The notes: generated from the letters alone by a model not told the origin. 64,000 nucleotides of DNA from Owenia fusiformis (GCA_903813345.2 CAIIXF020000001.1:62137770-62201769); one strand, 5' to 3'. Shown: positions 21,506 to 32,831, counted from the first letter of the stretch. Program-made: numbers and translations.

Positions 21506-22831
21506 CTGACATTGCTCACTTTTTAAAGTTGTTTCAAAGCGTTATATGTAAATGGGCGTGTGGAAGGCCCGTGGGTGGCAATAAAATAACTCGAACTTCA
21601 AATTAAAATATATATAAAATAGTATATTTCAAACGTCAATGTTTAAAATACAATGCTCTGTAATGTACAACATGAACTCTTACAGCAACTACTGACAAGC
21701 CAACACCCAATGCAAACTCAGCTACATGTGAGTGAGAAAGACCATATAGGGGAACAATAGATATATAAAACTGACACAGTTTGCATAGTTGAATAACTCA
21801 AGGTGAAAAGTGAACATGGTATTAAAAGAGTAAAACTGCAAACAACCTACTTAGGGACCTGTTATATTGAGATGAATAGGGATTGATTAATATGAACAGT
21901 AATAATATAAAATGTGAAAATGACCATGTTACATATACAAAAAATAACCCCATTGTTACAAAATCACAAAAAGTGAAATATCTATTCTTGTATTGCATTT
22001 TCGTTCACTGGACATATTTTAATTGCATTGCTATTAGATACATTTTAAGGGTGATATGAAAATTGAACCACGAAAACAGATGTACTTTAAGTTAAAGGGA
22101 ACTTTCTACCATACCCGCCATGCTATCTGACCCGAACGAGCCACCTTGTGGTGAGATGGGTAACTACCTGCTCGCATCTGCGTTATTACGCAGAGACATA
22201 AACGTATACACAAGGAAACGATAGGAGATAACCTATTTTATCTCTGTATACATTTTAACTTTAATACATCGTTGAATCGAATTTGTCCAAAGGTCTTGAA
22301 ACGTAAAATACCTAAATATTTATCTTAGACCTTGGGATGACCTTGTACAAGAAACATTAATGTTGACCTCGGTTCATCTAATCATAATTCGCCAAGGGCC
22401 ATAGTATCATCAAACGCCAAATACCTAGACATTGATCGTTTACTTGGATTTAAATAAGGAGTATGATTTTAAAATTGGCTATGTCGTGGTTAAGCAACAA
22501 TAGTATGTTCGAAATACCGCTGTGTAATGCCTGGATCACATTTGCTGCGAGTATTTTGTTCAAAATTGAATACATTTCTGAACACAATACTCAATCGGCC
22601 GGGCGCCGTAGTGGAAATCGGAGCAAATGTGACCAAGACATAAAACAATTGAATAATACTGTATCAGTTTCACATTTACAGCGGTCAAAAGCATTTACAA
22701 AAAACCGCCAGAGTTGGCAATCATATAAAATGAAACCAATCCCGCTGTGATTCATAGAAATAACTAATTTACTGCATTGAGTTCAATGTTATAACCATGT
22801 CGATTTACATGAGTGTCCGATTCATTGTACC
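21506..22831. other. No gene supported
   Basis: Includes an AAGGTCA-type repeat remnant at 22.26-22.43 kb (inverse of 6.2-6.4 kb). An open frame at 22.46-22.75 kb has no splice or homology support that I can see. Confidence 0.4.
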
Positions 22832-23612
22832 AAAGGATCTTGTACACCTGCCATTATGATCTCCCCATGAACAAAATGAATCATTTTTAGGTGTAATATA
22901 AAGAATACAATGTTACATAATACTTTGGAAAATATTGAAGCGTTTGGCCCCACATGGGCTGAGGTTGGGGTCATTAAGTTCAGCAAGGGTGTATTGACTT
23001 GACATTGGATGTGTTCTATTGACTTAACATGTGGATACCATCAGATTCCAATGGAGGCCATTGGTTTCTATTGATTTTCACAAAAATACCTAAAATACAC
23101 TATGACCTGAATCGATTGCAAATTAAATAATTTCACAATATGACACAAATGGTATTTCAGATCAGATGTGCAAATATAAAGTTTGCAATCGATTCAGGTC
23201 ATACTTCAAATTAAAAGATTATTCATTTTTTTCATCATTTTTTCCTACAAAATGGCTATAGAAAAATGCTTCAAAAGCAACTTTTACACTTACGAAATCC
23301 CATACAACTTTGTAAATCCAAAGATTATACTGTTATGATTCATTAATTAATAACATATTTTGATAAGATGTAGGGATGTGTAGGATGCAAATGGATTTTG
23401 ACAGACACAAAAAGACTTCCTGGATTGGCACTTTATGATTGAATATTGCCCTAAAAAGTGGCCCATTCATCAATACAGTGCTGAATATAGGTCAACAAGA
23501 TACTAGTGTACATATAAATGTAATAATAAAAGCAGTATATTTATTTTGAAAAATCAGATGAATTTATTTTTGTTCATGGGGAGATCATAATGGCAGGTGT
23601 ACAAGATCCTTT
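22832..23612. mobile_element. AAAGGATC-MITE, copy 2
   Basis: Terminal inverted repeats start AAAGGATCTTGTACACCTGC and continue through CATTATGATCTCCCCATG for about 45 bp without mismatch. The internal inverted pair around TGAATCGATTGCAAA is conserved with copy 1. About 781 bp. Perfect ends make this the younger-looking of the two copies. Confidence 0.9.
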
Positions 23613-23626
23613 AAACCTTGACTGTT

Positions 23627-23777
23627 CTCCAGAAAGCAATAAGCTGACATATATCATATTTTACATTTTAATACAACTGAAAAGATAATAAATGTTTTAA
23701 TATAAAGTTGACGTAGTTATAAATGTTTTCAGCGTAAAATCAAAGCACAACCATATAATTAAAAACATTACGCTGGG
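23627..23777 (-). mobile_element. tRNA-derived SINE, copy 2 (head lost)
   Basis: Matches the body of the SINE at 6.47-6.70 kb (AATATAAAGTTGACGTAG, GCGTAAAATCAAAGCACAA) and stops at GGGATTC, inside the B box. It is then joined to a piece of the 1.3-kb inverted repeat (CTGGATACAACTGACGAG). Confidence 0.75.
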
Positions 23778-23824
23778 ATTCCAACTGGATACAACTGACG
23801 AGTTGTATTTAGGTGGCCTAAAGT

Positions 23825-24090
23825 GCTGCTTATTTTTTCGTGAAGCCACTCAGTAAAATTACGATTTCTCTCAACCCTGATGTTCAATCAACATCATTCG
23901 AGTATCTATATGTTCCTGACACGTTCGGGCATCCGGTTATGACAACGTCTACCCAATGTTTGCACGGGAAATTGACGTAATTCATGACTGAAATCGGGAA
24001 GACAAAAATATGTGATATTCTTTCAGAATTGTTTATAATAACTATTTACAAAAACGTTCCCGAGACACAATCCATTTAGGTAGGGTTTGT
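23825..24090 (+). pseudogene. Coding-like fragment, inverted partner of 24.3-24.5 kb
   Basis: Plus-strand translation gives KPLSKITISLNPDVQSTSFE then YLYVPDTFGHP, later YKNVPETQSI, with a stop and frame change between. The minus-strand copy at 24310-24516 carries the matching NPLSKNTISLQPDVQSRSFK and YKSVPETLIYLAKVLFED. Similarity at the protein level in both copies suggests that they derive from one coding sequence, perhaps a transposon protein. No family recognised. Confidence 0.5.
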
Positions 24091-24309
24091 TTTAAAGTCG
24101 AAAAGCCCCAATAAGACAATACAAACCCAGATTAAACCCAGAAGAATGCAGATTTCATGTAATGATTTACGTTCATGTAAACAAGGAAAGTACATATAAT
24201 CCCCATATAAAACACTGGCCTACGTGACATGTAAACACAGGTTCAAATTGAAATATAGAAAATTTTCAACATAGCATTTGCTTCTGCGTTCTGTATGCCC
24301 CTCTACCTG

Positions 24310-24516
24310 CTAATAAGGCAATGTATCTTCAAATAAAACCTTAGCCAAGTAGATAAGGGTCTCTGGAACACTTTTGTAAATACCTGTAGTTTTCACAAGC
24401 AATTTTATTCCCGGACGCCCAAACGTGTCAGGAACACATATATATTTGAATGATCTTGATTGGACATCAGGTTGCAGAGAAATCGTATTTTTACTGAGTG
24501 GATTATTGAATTTCAT
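24310..24516 (-). pseudogene. Coding-like fragment (better preserved copy)
   Basis: An open frame of 68 codons on the minus strand: NPLSKNTISLQPDVQSRSFK, YICVPDTFGRPGIKLLVKTT, then GIYKSVPETLIYLAKVLFED. It is the inverted partner of 23825-24090 and lies just inside the right arm of the 1.3-kb inverted repeat. It reads like a fragment of a globular protein. Function unknown; no start, no splice signals assessed as convincing. Confidence 0.5.
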
Positions 24517-24556
24517 AGATCTAGAGGCCCTTCAGGAGTGGAAAACCTTAAATTAT

Positions 24557-25885
24557 CAGAGATTAATGTTTCCAAACTGTTTTGAAACAAACTAACGTCT
24601 TGTTTTCAACCTACACCTTGCTCCTTTCTGTCGTATTTAATAAAACAAAAATAGTATATCACGGAGGGATACGAACCACTCACCTGGGACTTGGTTATTC
24701 ACTAGCGCCATAGGCGTTCTACTATTCTGGATACAACTGACGAGTCGTATTTAAGTGAGGATCATTTTGAATTGACGCTCGGTATAAATATAATATACTT
24801 TTGTTATTTCATATCGGTAGCTCGTTGGCCTCATGGTTAGCGTGCCTGGCTTCCATTGTCTAGGTTAGTTGATCGAGACCCGTTCATGTCGAACTTTTTG
24901 ATTTGCTTGTTGTCAAGATATAATAAGTAGGGCAAAATCCAGAAAAAGTAGATCAAAAATACTCCAATGGAGTATAAAATTGTCACCAGGATTCCGGAAT
25001 GAGACGAATGTTAACTCGTGAAATCTCGGTAGATAAGGTAGGTCAGAAAATCCGGATTAATCCGAACAAGGTTCGGGAATTTCCGTCATAAGAAGTAGGT
25101 CAAAAATACTCCAATGGAGTATAAAATTGTCACCAGGATTCCGAAATACGACGAATCGAATCGGCAAACTTCGGTACAATAATGAAGTGCATAAAAATCG
25201 TGAAACAGGTGTCAGGGGCTTCCCCTCATCTTTCCATAAATGGTTCTAAAAGCCTTATATGGATCTATCACATGACATTCAAAATGACGTTCCTATATGG
25301 TTCTATGGGCCTTATATGGATCTTTCGAACACGTGACCAAATCAAAATCAAAATCAAAATTTTACCTTGACCATTGGATGGGATTTCATAGAAAATATCA
25401 AAGAAAACATATTCTCGTGATCCTTAAATCACTTAAATTCGATCATTTTATCTTCACCCCTTGATGGAATTTTATGAAAGAAGTTATGAAAACACATCAT
25501 CATGTAAGGGTTTTCACCTAAATTAGCTCGTTTTATCTTGACCCTTCAATTGAATTTCATTGAAAAATGTTTCATGAAAAATATCATGTTATGATTTGTA
25601 TTTAAATAAGACCGTTTCATTTAAATACTTGCTGGACAATATTTCATTAAAAAACGCACTTTAAAAATATTTCAGGATTTGCCTTAATTTATCAATGTAA
25701 TGTAAGTATTAGATTGACTCTCAAATAGGGTTCTATTTTAACTTTTTTATTGAAATTAATACTAGGCAGGACTCACTCTCTAAATAGCTAATAAAAATTC
25801 AACCCTTGGATGTGATTTCGTTGAAAAAAAATATGACAAGTCCAGAATCAAATGATTTGTCCAGAACCTCTTAAGATACTGTTCT
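24557..25885. repeat. Long inverted repeat, right arm
   Basis: Reverse complement of 18575-19896. Differences are scattered single bases such as TACTGTTCT versus ATCCTGTTT at the outer end. The spacer between arms is about 4.66 kb and carries several independent insertions. Confidence 0.92.
24822..24890 (+). mobile_element. tRNA-like SINE head (right arm copy)
   Basis: A box TAGCTCGTTGG at about 24829 and B box GATCGAGACC at about 24874, then AT-rich sequence. Same element as in the left arm, opposite strand. Confidence 0.6.
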
Positions 25886-25899
25886 TAGACAATAGTGAA

Positions 25900-26060
25900 G
25901 CGGTACAATCATGGGAGTGTTAATTAATCGGAATGCAAGTTTGATTTAAAATAACTCCTTTGGATCAAATATTTAAATTCTACTAGAATGCGGGGAGTGG
26001 AAACAAGTTTCCATTCAAGCACTAAATATCAAAAGAAAGATTTCAGTACCCCTTAACTTC
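25900..26060. repeat. Direct repeat outside the 1.3-kb inverted repeat, right
   Basis: Same orientation as 18400-18570, diverged. See the left copy for shared landmarks. Confidence 0.62.
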
Positions 26061-26129
26061 ACTCCCGGACTTCACTATTCACCACACCCCCCCCCCTTCC
26101 CCAGTTATCCCTTATGACCCCAGAATGTT

Positions 26130-26339
26130 CGTTTCTGTGCCCCCCCCTGTCCATGGCCAGTAAGTAATCTATGTGTATATTGGCATATTGGCTCCCTCCT
26201 AAAGGTGGGAAAACCAGATGCAGGCATAGACATTGACAAGGTGAGGGGATTTAAATATAAAAATAGTCTTGTTTTTGGCTCCGACTTAAATATTTTGGCA
26301 CTGTTTAACGAAGCCGGTTTAAGGAATGAGAGGCAGAAA
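26130..26339 (+). CDS. Unexplained coding-like stretch (tentative)
   Basis: Plus-strand frame ending in TAA reads CVYWHIGSLLKVGKPDAG, IDIDKVRGFKYKNSLVFG and SDLNILALFNEAGLRNERQK. The lysine/aspartate-rich composition with regular hydrophobics is protein-like and unlike the AT-rich background. A consensus donor AAG|GTGAGG sits inside at about 26238-26246, so part could be an exon. The minus strand is also open for 91 codons here, which weakens the case. No family recognised. Confidence 0.3.
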
Positions 26340-27458
26340 TAATTCCTAGAAATATGATGGCCTGTCTTTACTGTAATCAAGATGCTACCTAATCGCAGTT
26401 ATTTTGAGATATTGCTCGAGCTTGAATAACAAATTAAAGGCATGTTCTTATTTCTGTATTTAGTCCTTTGATTGTGTATTAAGTTGAGCTGCACGCCAAA
26501 CGTTAAGATTGTTAAAACGCTTAAAATAAAACTTTATTCCTCTCAATTTACATAAAAATGAAACAGATTAGATTCGAATCTCAGTCACACCAGCCACTGG
26601 TCAAAGGAAGTACAAATATCTATATTAATCAAATGTCTTAGAATTTGATAACTGTCTGGGATCCAATGTTAATTCTATTGAATCAAACTAAGAAAAGTAT
26701 AAAGATGAATTTTAAACGTTTAGAGGGAAAAGTCAAATATGCATTGTAACCCTAAAAATAATTCATTAAAGTGTCATACACATTTCATAACATTTATATA
26801 AATAAAACAAATAAAGCACAACCCTAATGCCCTAATGAATTCATATCGGCGCTAAACGGCCTCTGCAATAAAAACACATCGAAGCAGGGAATGCTTGGGA
26901 AATTTTTCCGAGACTGACTTTTGTTATTTCAAAATTGAAATATGCCTAATTCCTATGAAATAATCAAATAACCACGCGATCTTTTTCCCTAGGTTTTACT
27001 CTATTTTAGATTTACTAGAAAAATGTTTATATGATGATTGCGTTTGCTTCTCACGAGTTCATTGAAATGTTCAGTCGTAAAACTTTAGAGATCAAAAGAC
27101 TAATTAGGCACCTGATTGCGAAAGTTTGATTGCATTTCGATTGCCGGGATTTTACAAACGTATTGTTTAAGTAGCAATCGTGTTCTTGGGATCTTGATAC
27201 CTTCCTATTTTAAGTTTTGGGTTGAAAGCAATGAGTATGTCGGACTTTCTCAAGTCCATATAATGAAACAATATCCCTTTATATTAGTCCAATCTGAATT
27301 TGCATAAACATACCAGTTTTTTATTGCAAAAAGAACTGTAATTAATAGCCTACATAAAAGCATCATGATAAATAAAACATGAAAGCCTATTTTTATCAAA
27401 ATCCATAAATCCTCACCATATAAATATAGTTTTATTGATGACCAAAAACAGATATCAA
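26340..27458. other. Intronic, nothing recognised
   Basis: AT-rich; no repeat or exon supported. Confidence 0.35.
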
Positions 27459-27633
27459 GGGCGTAGCCAGCTTTCAGTCAGGGGGGAGGGGTGCGATCGC
27501 CAAAAAGATTTCGGTTTTCAGTCAGGAGGGTATGATTGTGGCATTTTAATGCTCCTTTCTTCTTCTTTCTCAGCGTTTTATTTTTATTGTTATGGGGGAG
27601 GTTGCTATCACACCCCCCCTCCTGGCTACGCCT
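27459..27633. mobile_element. hAT-like MITE, GGGCGTAGCCAG ends
   Basis: Starts GGGCGTAGCCAG with CTTTCAGTCAGGGGG and ends CTGGCTACGCC. The same termini frame 29373-29600. CAGGGGCGTAGCCA-type ends are common in animal hAT-derived MITEs. About 175 bp, no coding capacity. Confidence 0.75.
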
Positions 27634-28317
27634 ATGGATATTTTGGCAACTTTCACGTTTACCCCGCCCCCTAATAATTTTTGCACCCCCTCTAAATATC
27701 AGACCCGTCAGGCGTTGAGGCATGGATCAGAATACCCTGACTCCCAAGCTGTGCGACTTCTGGCAACCGCTACACCTATATTCCCGGGGAAACGCTTTTA
27801 AAAAAATTGTCAAATATGGTCGTGTGTGGGCAAACACGGAGGAGGAGGAGAGGGATGCGTGCATTGCGTGCGACCCTTCATCAGTTGTGTACCTTATTTT
27901 TGTATGAATCTCTTCCGAATAGTTATGCTAGAGGGGTTCTGATATTTATTTCTGTTTTCAAATGAAATAGTTTCACCCTTGCCCGACTGACTTGTAGATA
28001 ATGCACGAATCAAATAGCATGGAGATCAGATAATCAGATTGATTCGTATTTTCGCAATCAGATGAATTAACTTATTGTTTTCTCTGATTAAAAAGCGGTT
28101 TGAAGCTACTTTTACAGGATTTGTAAATTCGCAATCAGACTGGCTTCTTTTAATATTTAGTCAGTGCAAGAGTAGGGGACTATTTATGTAGAAAATTGTT
28201 TTGATTTCGACACTAACTGAATAATTTATCACAATTGTTAAATACGCAAACAGAAACAGGTTTAAAAATGAGAATAGAGGCAAAAAGTCTAGACATAAAA
28301 AGTAATTAAAACCCGGG
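27634..28317. other. Intronic, no gene supported
   Basis: A frame at 27.72-27.91 kb was considered but has no splice context. Confidence 0.35.
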
Positions 28318-28499
28318 AATTAAAAGCAATTTTAGACTTAGATGATCTCTTCTGTAATCAAGGTGATGTTGGTACACTTCCGCCGTTAGAAAAACAAAGA
28401 CTAAGACAAAGACTATATAGCAATTAATCCTTTTGTAATCATTAAATGTTAGATTCTTATTATTTTGTTGGACAATAATCAGACTTCTGACCAAGATTA
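28318..28499. repeat. Duplicated segment, copy 1
   Basis: Direct repeat of 28817-28984, about 85 percent identical. In this copy the plus strand reads DLDDLFCNQGDVGTLPPLEK then QRLRQRLYSN and a stop, after a possible acceptor GCAATTTTAG. The minus strand reads NCYIVFVLVFVFLTAEVYQH. The plus frame is broken in copy 2, the minus frame is kept. Confidence 0.75.
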
Positions 28500-28816
28500 A
28501 ATCATTTATGTTTGTATTTAAAAAATAGTATTTCAATCAGACAGACGTGCTAATGAGTTCGAAAAATACATTTGTCCATTTCCTCTCAAGAAGTTTTCAA
28601 AGGTTATCAAGTCGATTTGTTTCAGTGTTTAGCATTGTTTTTCATAACTTGACGCTTCCATGAACATAATGATTTTGAAATTAGTTTTTATAATTTTAGC
28701 TTTTATACGGACATGCTTATTGTATATTTCTATATGAACGTTGTAGTTATGTGATGTAACATCCCCCCCCCCAAAATTACAGGTATACACATTTTGATCG
28801 GAATGCATTAACTTGC

Positions 28817-28984
28817 AATTAAAAGCAATTTTAATTTTAATCTCTTATGTAATCTAGGTGATGTTGGTACACTTCCGCATTTAAGAAAACAAAGACTAAG
28901 ACAAAGAGAACTAAGCAATTAATCCGTTTGTTATCATTAAATTTTAGATTCTTATTTTTTGATTGGACAATATTAAGACTTCTG
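28817..28984. repeat. Duplicated segment, copy 2
   Basis: Second copy of 28318-28499, some 320 bp downstream. The minus-strand frame is retained as NCLVLFVLVFVFLNAEVYQH, which differs mainly at conservative positions. Confidence 0.75.
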
Positions 28985-29372
28985 TCTCCGATTGTTATGC
29001 AGGTATTTGTATAAAATCATGTGAACAACATTATCGTAGAAACTCCCATCTTCATTCTCATAATGTCTTACAGCTATTTCGCAAATTACATAATCCTAAA
29101 CAACATATGGACATAACGATAATATCACTGAGCGAAAAGAACGGTGGAACAAATTAGATTAAGATATTTTCTTTTTGAAATGCACAAAGGGCAACAGTTG
29201 AAGAACAAAAGTTAAAGGCGTTTTGAAATAGATCGTGCTTTTATATGATCCCCTCTATAATACCCTACCCTTTGCATTTGTTCGACTTCACTTCTTAAAT
29301 GAGAGTTTCGTCTTCTCGTAGTTTATAATTAGACTCTGCACGCAGCGTAATAGTGCCCCTATTATCCATGTT

Positions 29373-29600
29373 CAGGGGCGTAGCCAACTTTCAGTCGGGG
29401 GGGGGGGGGGGGTGCGATCGCCAAAAAACAATAACGGTTTTCAGTCGGGGGAGGGGGTTGCGATCGTGGCAAAAGCAAGCCAAAAGATGCAACTTCCTTC
29501 AAAGTTGAGCTTGAAGCTTCTATCTCTTCTTCTATTTCTTGGTTCTATTTTATTGGTTATGCACCGCAACCCCCCCCCCCCCTGGCTACGCCTATGCCTG
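29373..29600. mobile_element. hAT-like MITE, CAGGGGCGTAGCCA ends
   Basis: Starts CAGGGGCGTAGCCA and ends TGGCTACGCCTATGCCTG. Carries a 16-base G run (29397-29412) and a C run near the other end, which can pair with each other. Related to 27459-27633. Confidence 0.78.
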
Positions 29601-31302
29601 TCGAGAGACAAAAAGAGAAGCGAAAAGACTGTTAAAACAAGTACTTCCAATAAATACTTTTACAGTTATATGTGTTTATCAACGACCCTACTTGTCAAAT
29701 TAATATAATTAATAGAAACGAAAACTAAATTCTTTCATTACGCGAAAACCGTTGACATATCTACCTGATTCGCTGGAATAGTCATTAGTCACATTATTTC
29801 AGAGCAAACAATTAGCATCTACTATAATATTTATTTTTCTATCCGATATACAACTGATATTGATATCTTTCCCCGGACAATGTACTGTGTTATCTCATGA
29901 TCCGTTGACATCATCAACAATTTGATTTACCACAAGAGAGTAACCAACATTCCTTAATTAAAAAGTTGACATTTCTTGAATTTTATAGCAAAAACACTAT
30001 GACACAATAACATCGAGGCAAAATCAAAACATGGTGTGGAAATAAAAGGCATACAAAATGGCCATTAAAATGAAATTCTTGTTCATAAAAGTATCAACTT
30101 TATGCAAATACAAAGTATAGAATAAATAAAAATAACGTCTTCCCAGAGATTACAATACGGATCAGTAAGTCAACAAATCTAACTGTTAAATAAACAAACT
30201 TAGCCCATGTCTGCAATTGTTCGTCTGCTGGTCAGAACTCGGTATCCTCTTCGGATAATCAATTTCTGTGACTACTGATGTCTTAAATAATTCATAAAGA
30301 CGACGTTGTCTTTAAATAAGGATCTTTAATCTACAAACTGTAAATAAATAGCCCGAGTCCGGGATTGTAGACAACAACATTGATACCTTGCTGTCCTCTG
30401 TTAAATCACGAAACCAGTTTCCCTTAAATTTTTTACTAAGAGACTTATACATGCATAAGTTATCTATCAAATTATTTTTCTTTAAATATTAAATGTCGTC
30501 TAAGTTTGTTTTAATGATTAGTCTTCATCTAGATTCATTAATCATCACGATATTTATATATACATATTATGTAATAGACCTATCATATCACGTCCGTAGT
30601 TACAAAGTCAACTACATATTAATGCAATAGAATAAGACTCAATAATTAAAAAAATAAACCTCAGTATTCGGGCCTAAAAAACACAGATAAGTGTATCAAT
30701 ACCAACGGGTAAGCTCAAATAACCTTCCAGATAAGTGTATCAATAATCAAGGATTGCGAGTACTAAGGACCGGGTAAGATGGTTGTAACATTGGTATTGC
30801 TAGTTATTAAACACGATTTTGTCTTGTGTTTTAACTGGGCATTAACATTCAAAATGTCGTCCTTGGCATTTGTTACAGACGCCGAACGCCAACCACAGAA
30901 CGGCGTCCACAAAAAGTTGGAGACTATAACAATTAGTCACCACTTGTACACTCCCACTCCTTGATGCATATCAATTAAACCTTTAACCATAACGTGCACC
31001 TATTTGCTGGCATTTAGCGAATAATTCGTAAACTTTCTCGTGACAAAATGGATTTGTTTTTCTAGGAGAAATCGACATAAACATAGCATGACATAAACTG
31101 ACATCAACACAAATGTGTCGAGATTAAAAGTAATACTATAATCTAGTACACTAACTCTTCTAAAACATAGTTGAAAAAGATTTTTTGTATCTGGAAACAT
31201 GAGACACAAGATCTAAGGGCATGTGTAATATGAGAAACCTATGCTGAAAAGCAAGACCGAGGAGGCTGATTGTGCAAAGTTACAAACCACAATAAAAAAC
31301 AA
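29601..31302. other. Intronic, no exon supported
   Basis: A plus-strand frame MSSLAFVTDAERQPQNGVHK at about 30.85 kb reads well for 36 codons, but has no splice signals or partner. Otherwise AT-rich. Confidence 0.4.
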
Positions 31303-31408
31303 GACATCTATCGAGTGTATTTGAAAAAATAGGAAACTCGGAATACTTGGGTCAGGTAAGAACACTTCGGCAAGAGTCGGAATAGTCGGGTAGCCGAGTA
31401 TACTTTGG
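31303..31408. repeat. Dispersed repeat, inverted partner of 16.04 kb
   Basis: Reverse complement of 16039-16143 with substitutions (GACATCTATCGAGTGTATTT, CTTGGGTCAGGT, CACTTCGGCAAGA). Confidence 0.75.
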
Positions 31409-31642
31409 CTTCCACATCCACGCTTAATGTTAAAAGATCAACATACGATTCGCTAAGGTCGCTGCCAAAAACAGACATCAATATTTCAGTTTATTTTTAG
31501 AAGAGGCTGAGGGCCATTGATTTCGTAAGGTTCGTAAAGTAATAATTCCATTGTTTTCTAAGTACGACGTCATCATATCTCGGATTACAATAACTCTAGT
31601 TATTATTAACTCTCAAATCTTGGCTGATGACACCCTAATTAC

Positions 31643-31735
31643 CTTAGACAAATACCAAGTGACTGTGAATCCCTGTAGAGCGGTAGATGTAAGTTTGTAT
31701 ACATCACTGGGAACTTTACCATCTCGGACAACCGC
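31643..31735 (-). CDS. PAN-domain gene, exon (unknown region)
   Basis: A 93-bp exon, phase 0 at both ends, with acceptor TATTATGTTGCAG and donor AAG|GTAATT. It reads AVVRDGKVPSDVYKLTSTAL then QGFTVTWYLSK and continues in frame into NDWTFSK of the next recognised exon at 15.95 kb, across an intron of about 15.7 kb. A competing plus-strand frame over the same bases ends at a GTAAGT, but the minus reading has both splice sites and matching phase. Confidence 0.78.
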
Positions 31736-32367
31736 CTGCAACATAATAGAGGAGTTTACATATAACTTTGAAATCTAACCAATTCTCGTTTTTACCTAGA
31801 GTGATTAACTTTTCCTTCTTTTTAATATATCAATTCAGTGAAAGGGTTTTCCACAATAACTTTGATTTATACAGTTAGGTTATTTAAATAATTTTCCATG
31901 ACTTTTTAAAAAACTGTGCCAAATCTCCATTGATGCAATGCTAATATTCTTTAAAACCTTGATTTTTTGGGTTTGACAATCAAATATTTAATGTTTAATC
32001 ACAACAGGTACATTGACAGGGTCATCCTATAGTATGTCATTCAAGTTTTAGACAGATTCAACCATCACGTTTTGATAAATCGTGAAATTAAGTTACTATT
32101 TTGCAACCCTTTAACATTGAAGTGAATGGCCATCTAGCTTAAGAAAAATGAAGAATGAAAAGGGTGACATCTATTATTTCAGCTTTATTCAGTTATTTTG
32201 TAGGATAGAGAATTATACTCTAATTGTTATTGTGGCTGTTGCGAACTTTAATTAATTTTATCAAACGATACCCTATTTAAAGCATTCAGAATTTAACTCA
32301 CAATTCGCCACTTCATAAATGGGCTTAATAATTCAGAAATGGTCAAAAAGGCAAAGTTTACCTATAC

Positions 32368-32450
32368 GGGCAGAAATGTCGCGAGGAAAAGCGCGTGAAT
32401 TCCGGCTTTTGCTCGGTTATATTCGGGCAACTGATCCCTTGAGACTTCAC
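32368..32450 (-). CDS. PAN-domain gene, exon (tentative boundary)
   Basis: An 83-bp exon candidate after acceptor GGGTTTGCAG. In phase 1-in it reads EVSRDQLPEYNRAKAGIHAL then FLATFLP and, with donor GTATAG at 32367-32362, leaves in phase 0 to join AVVRDGK. A stronger-looking donor GTAAAC lies 6 bp further (exon end 32362), but using it gives a stop in this frame. The alternative frame with that donor reads SCPNITEQKPEFTRF and does not fit downstream phase. Real exon likely; exact frame less so. Confidence 0.55.
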
Positions 32451-32831
32451 CTGCAAACCCAATTAGAAGTTTCAAGGCAAAAAGTGACCATGAATCACCT
32501 ACACTAGTGGTCTGTGATCAATCGTGCCTCCAAATTATTAAAATGATGGCGCAAAAATAAACAAATTCTTCGTGAAATATAATAAATGTATGATGCGGAC
32601 ATGAAGGTATTGTTGACTCTTTCACCTTCACCGCACTACATGTAACAGGCCAGATATAATTTAAAATTTGATTTACTTTGTGTTCACAATTCAACTATTA
32701 AATGAGTGAATAGTATAGTGTATAATCAAATCAAACAGGTCATGTTCAAATTAGATTTCTTGGAACAAATGTAAGACATTTGAAAGATATTATGAAATAC
32801 ACCAATGAATACCAGGCCTACTGATGTGTAG

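Noticed and set aside
24822-24890. A functional tRNA gene in the inverted repeat
   Set aside because: Imperfect cloverleaf and presence in both arms of a repeat; tre read as a SINE head.
27435-27801. Overlapping 60-80 codon frames on both strands
   Set aside because: They fall in the G/C-rich ends of a hAT-like MITE and are read in all frames, a composition effect.
31551-31778. Plus-strand coding frame with a GTAAGT donor
   Set aside because: Starts at a non-ATG codon with no acceptor; the minus-strand reading of the same bases has both splice sites and the right phase.
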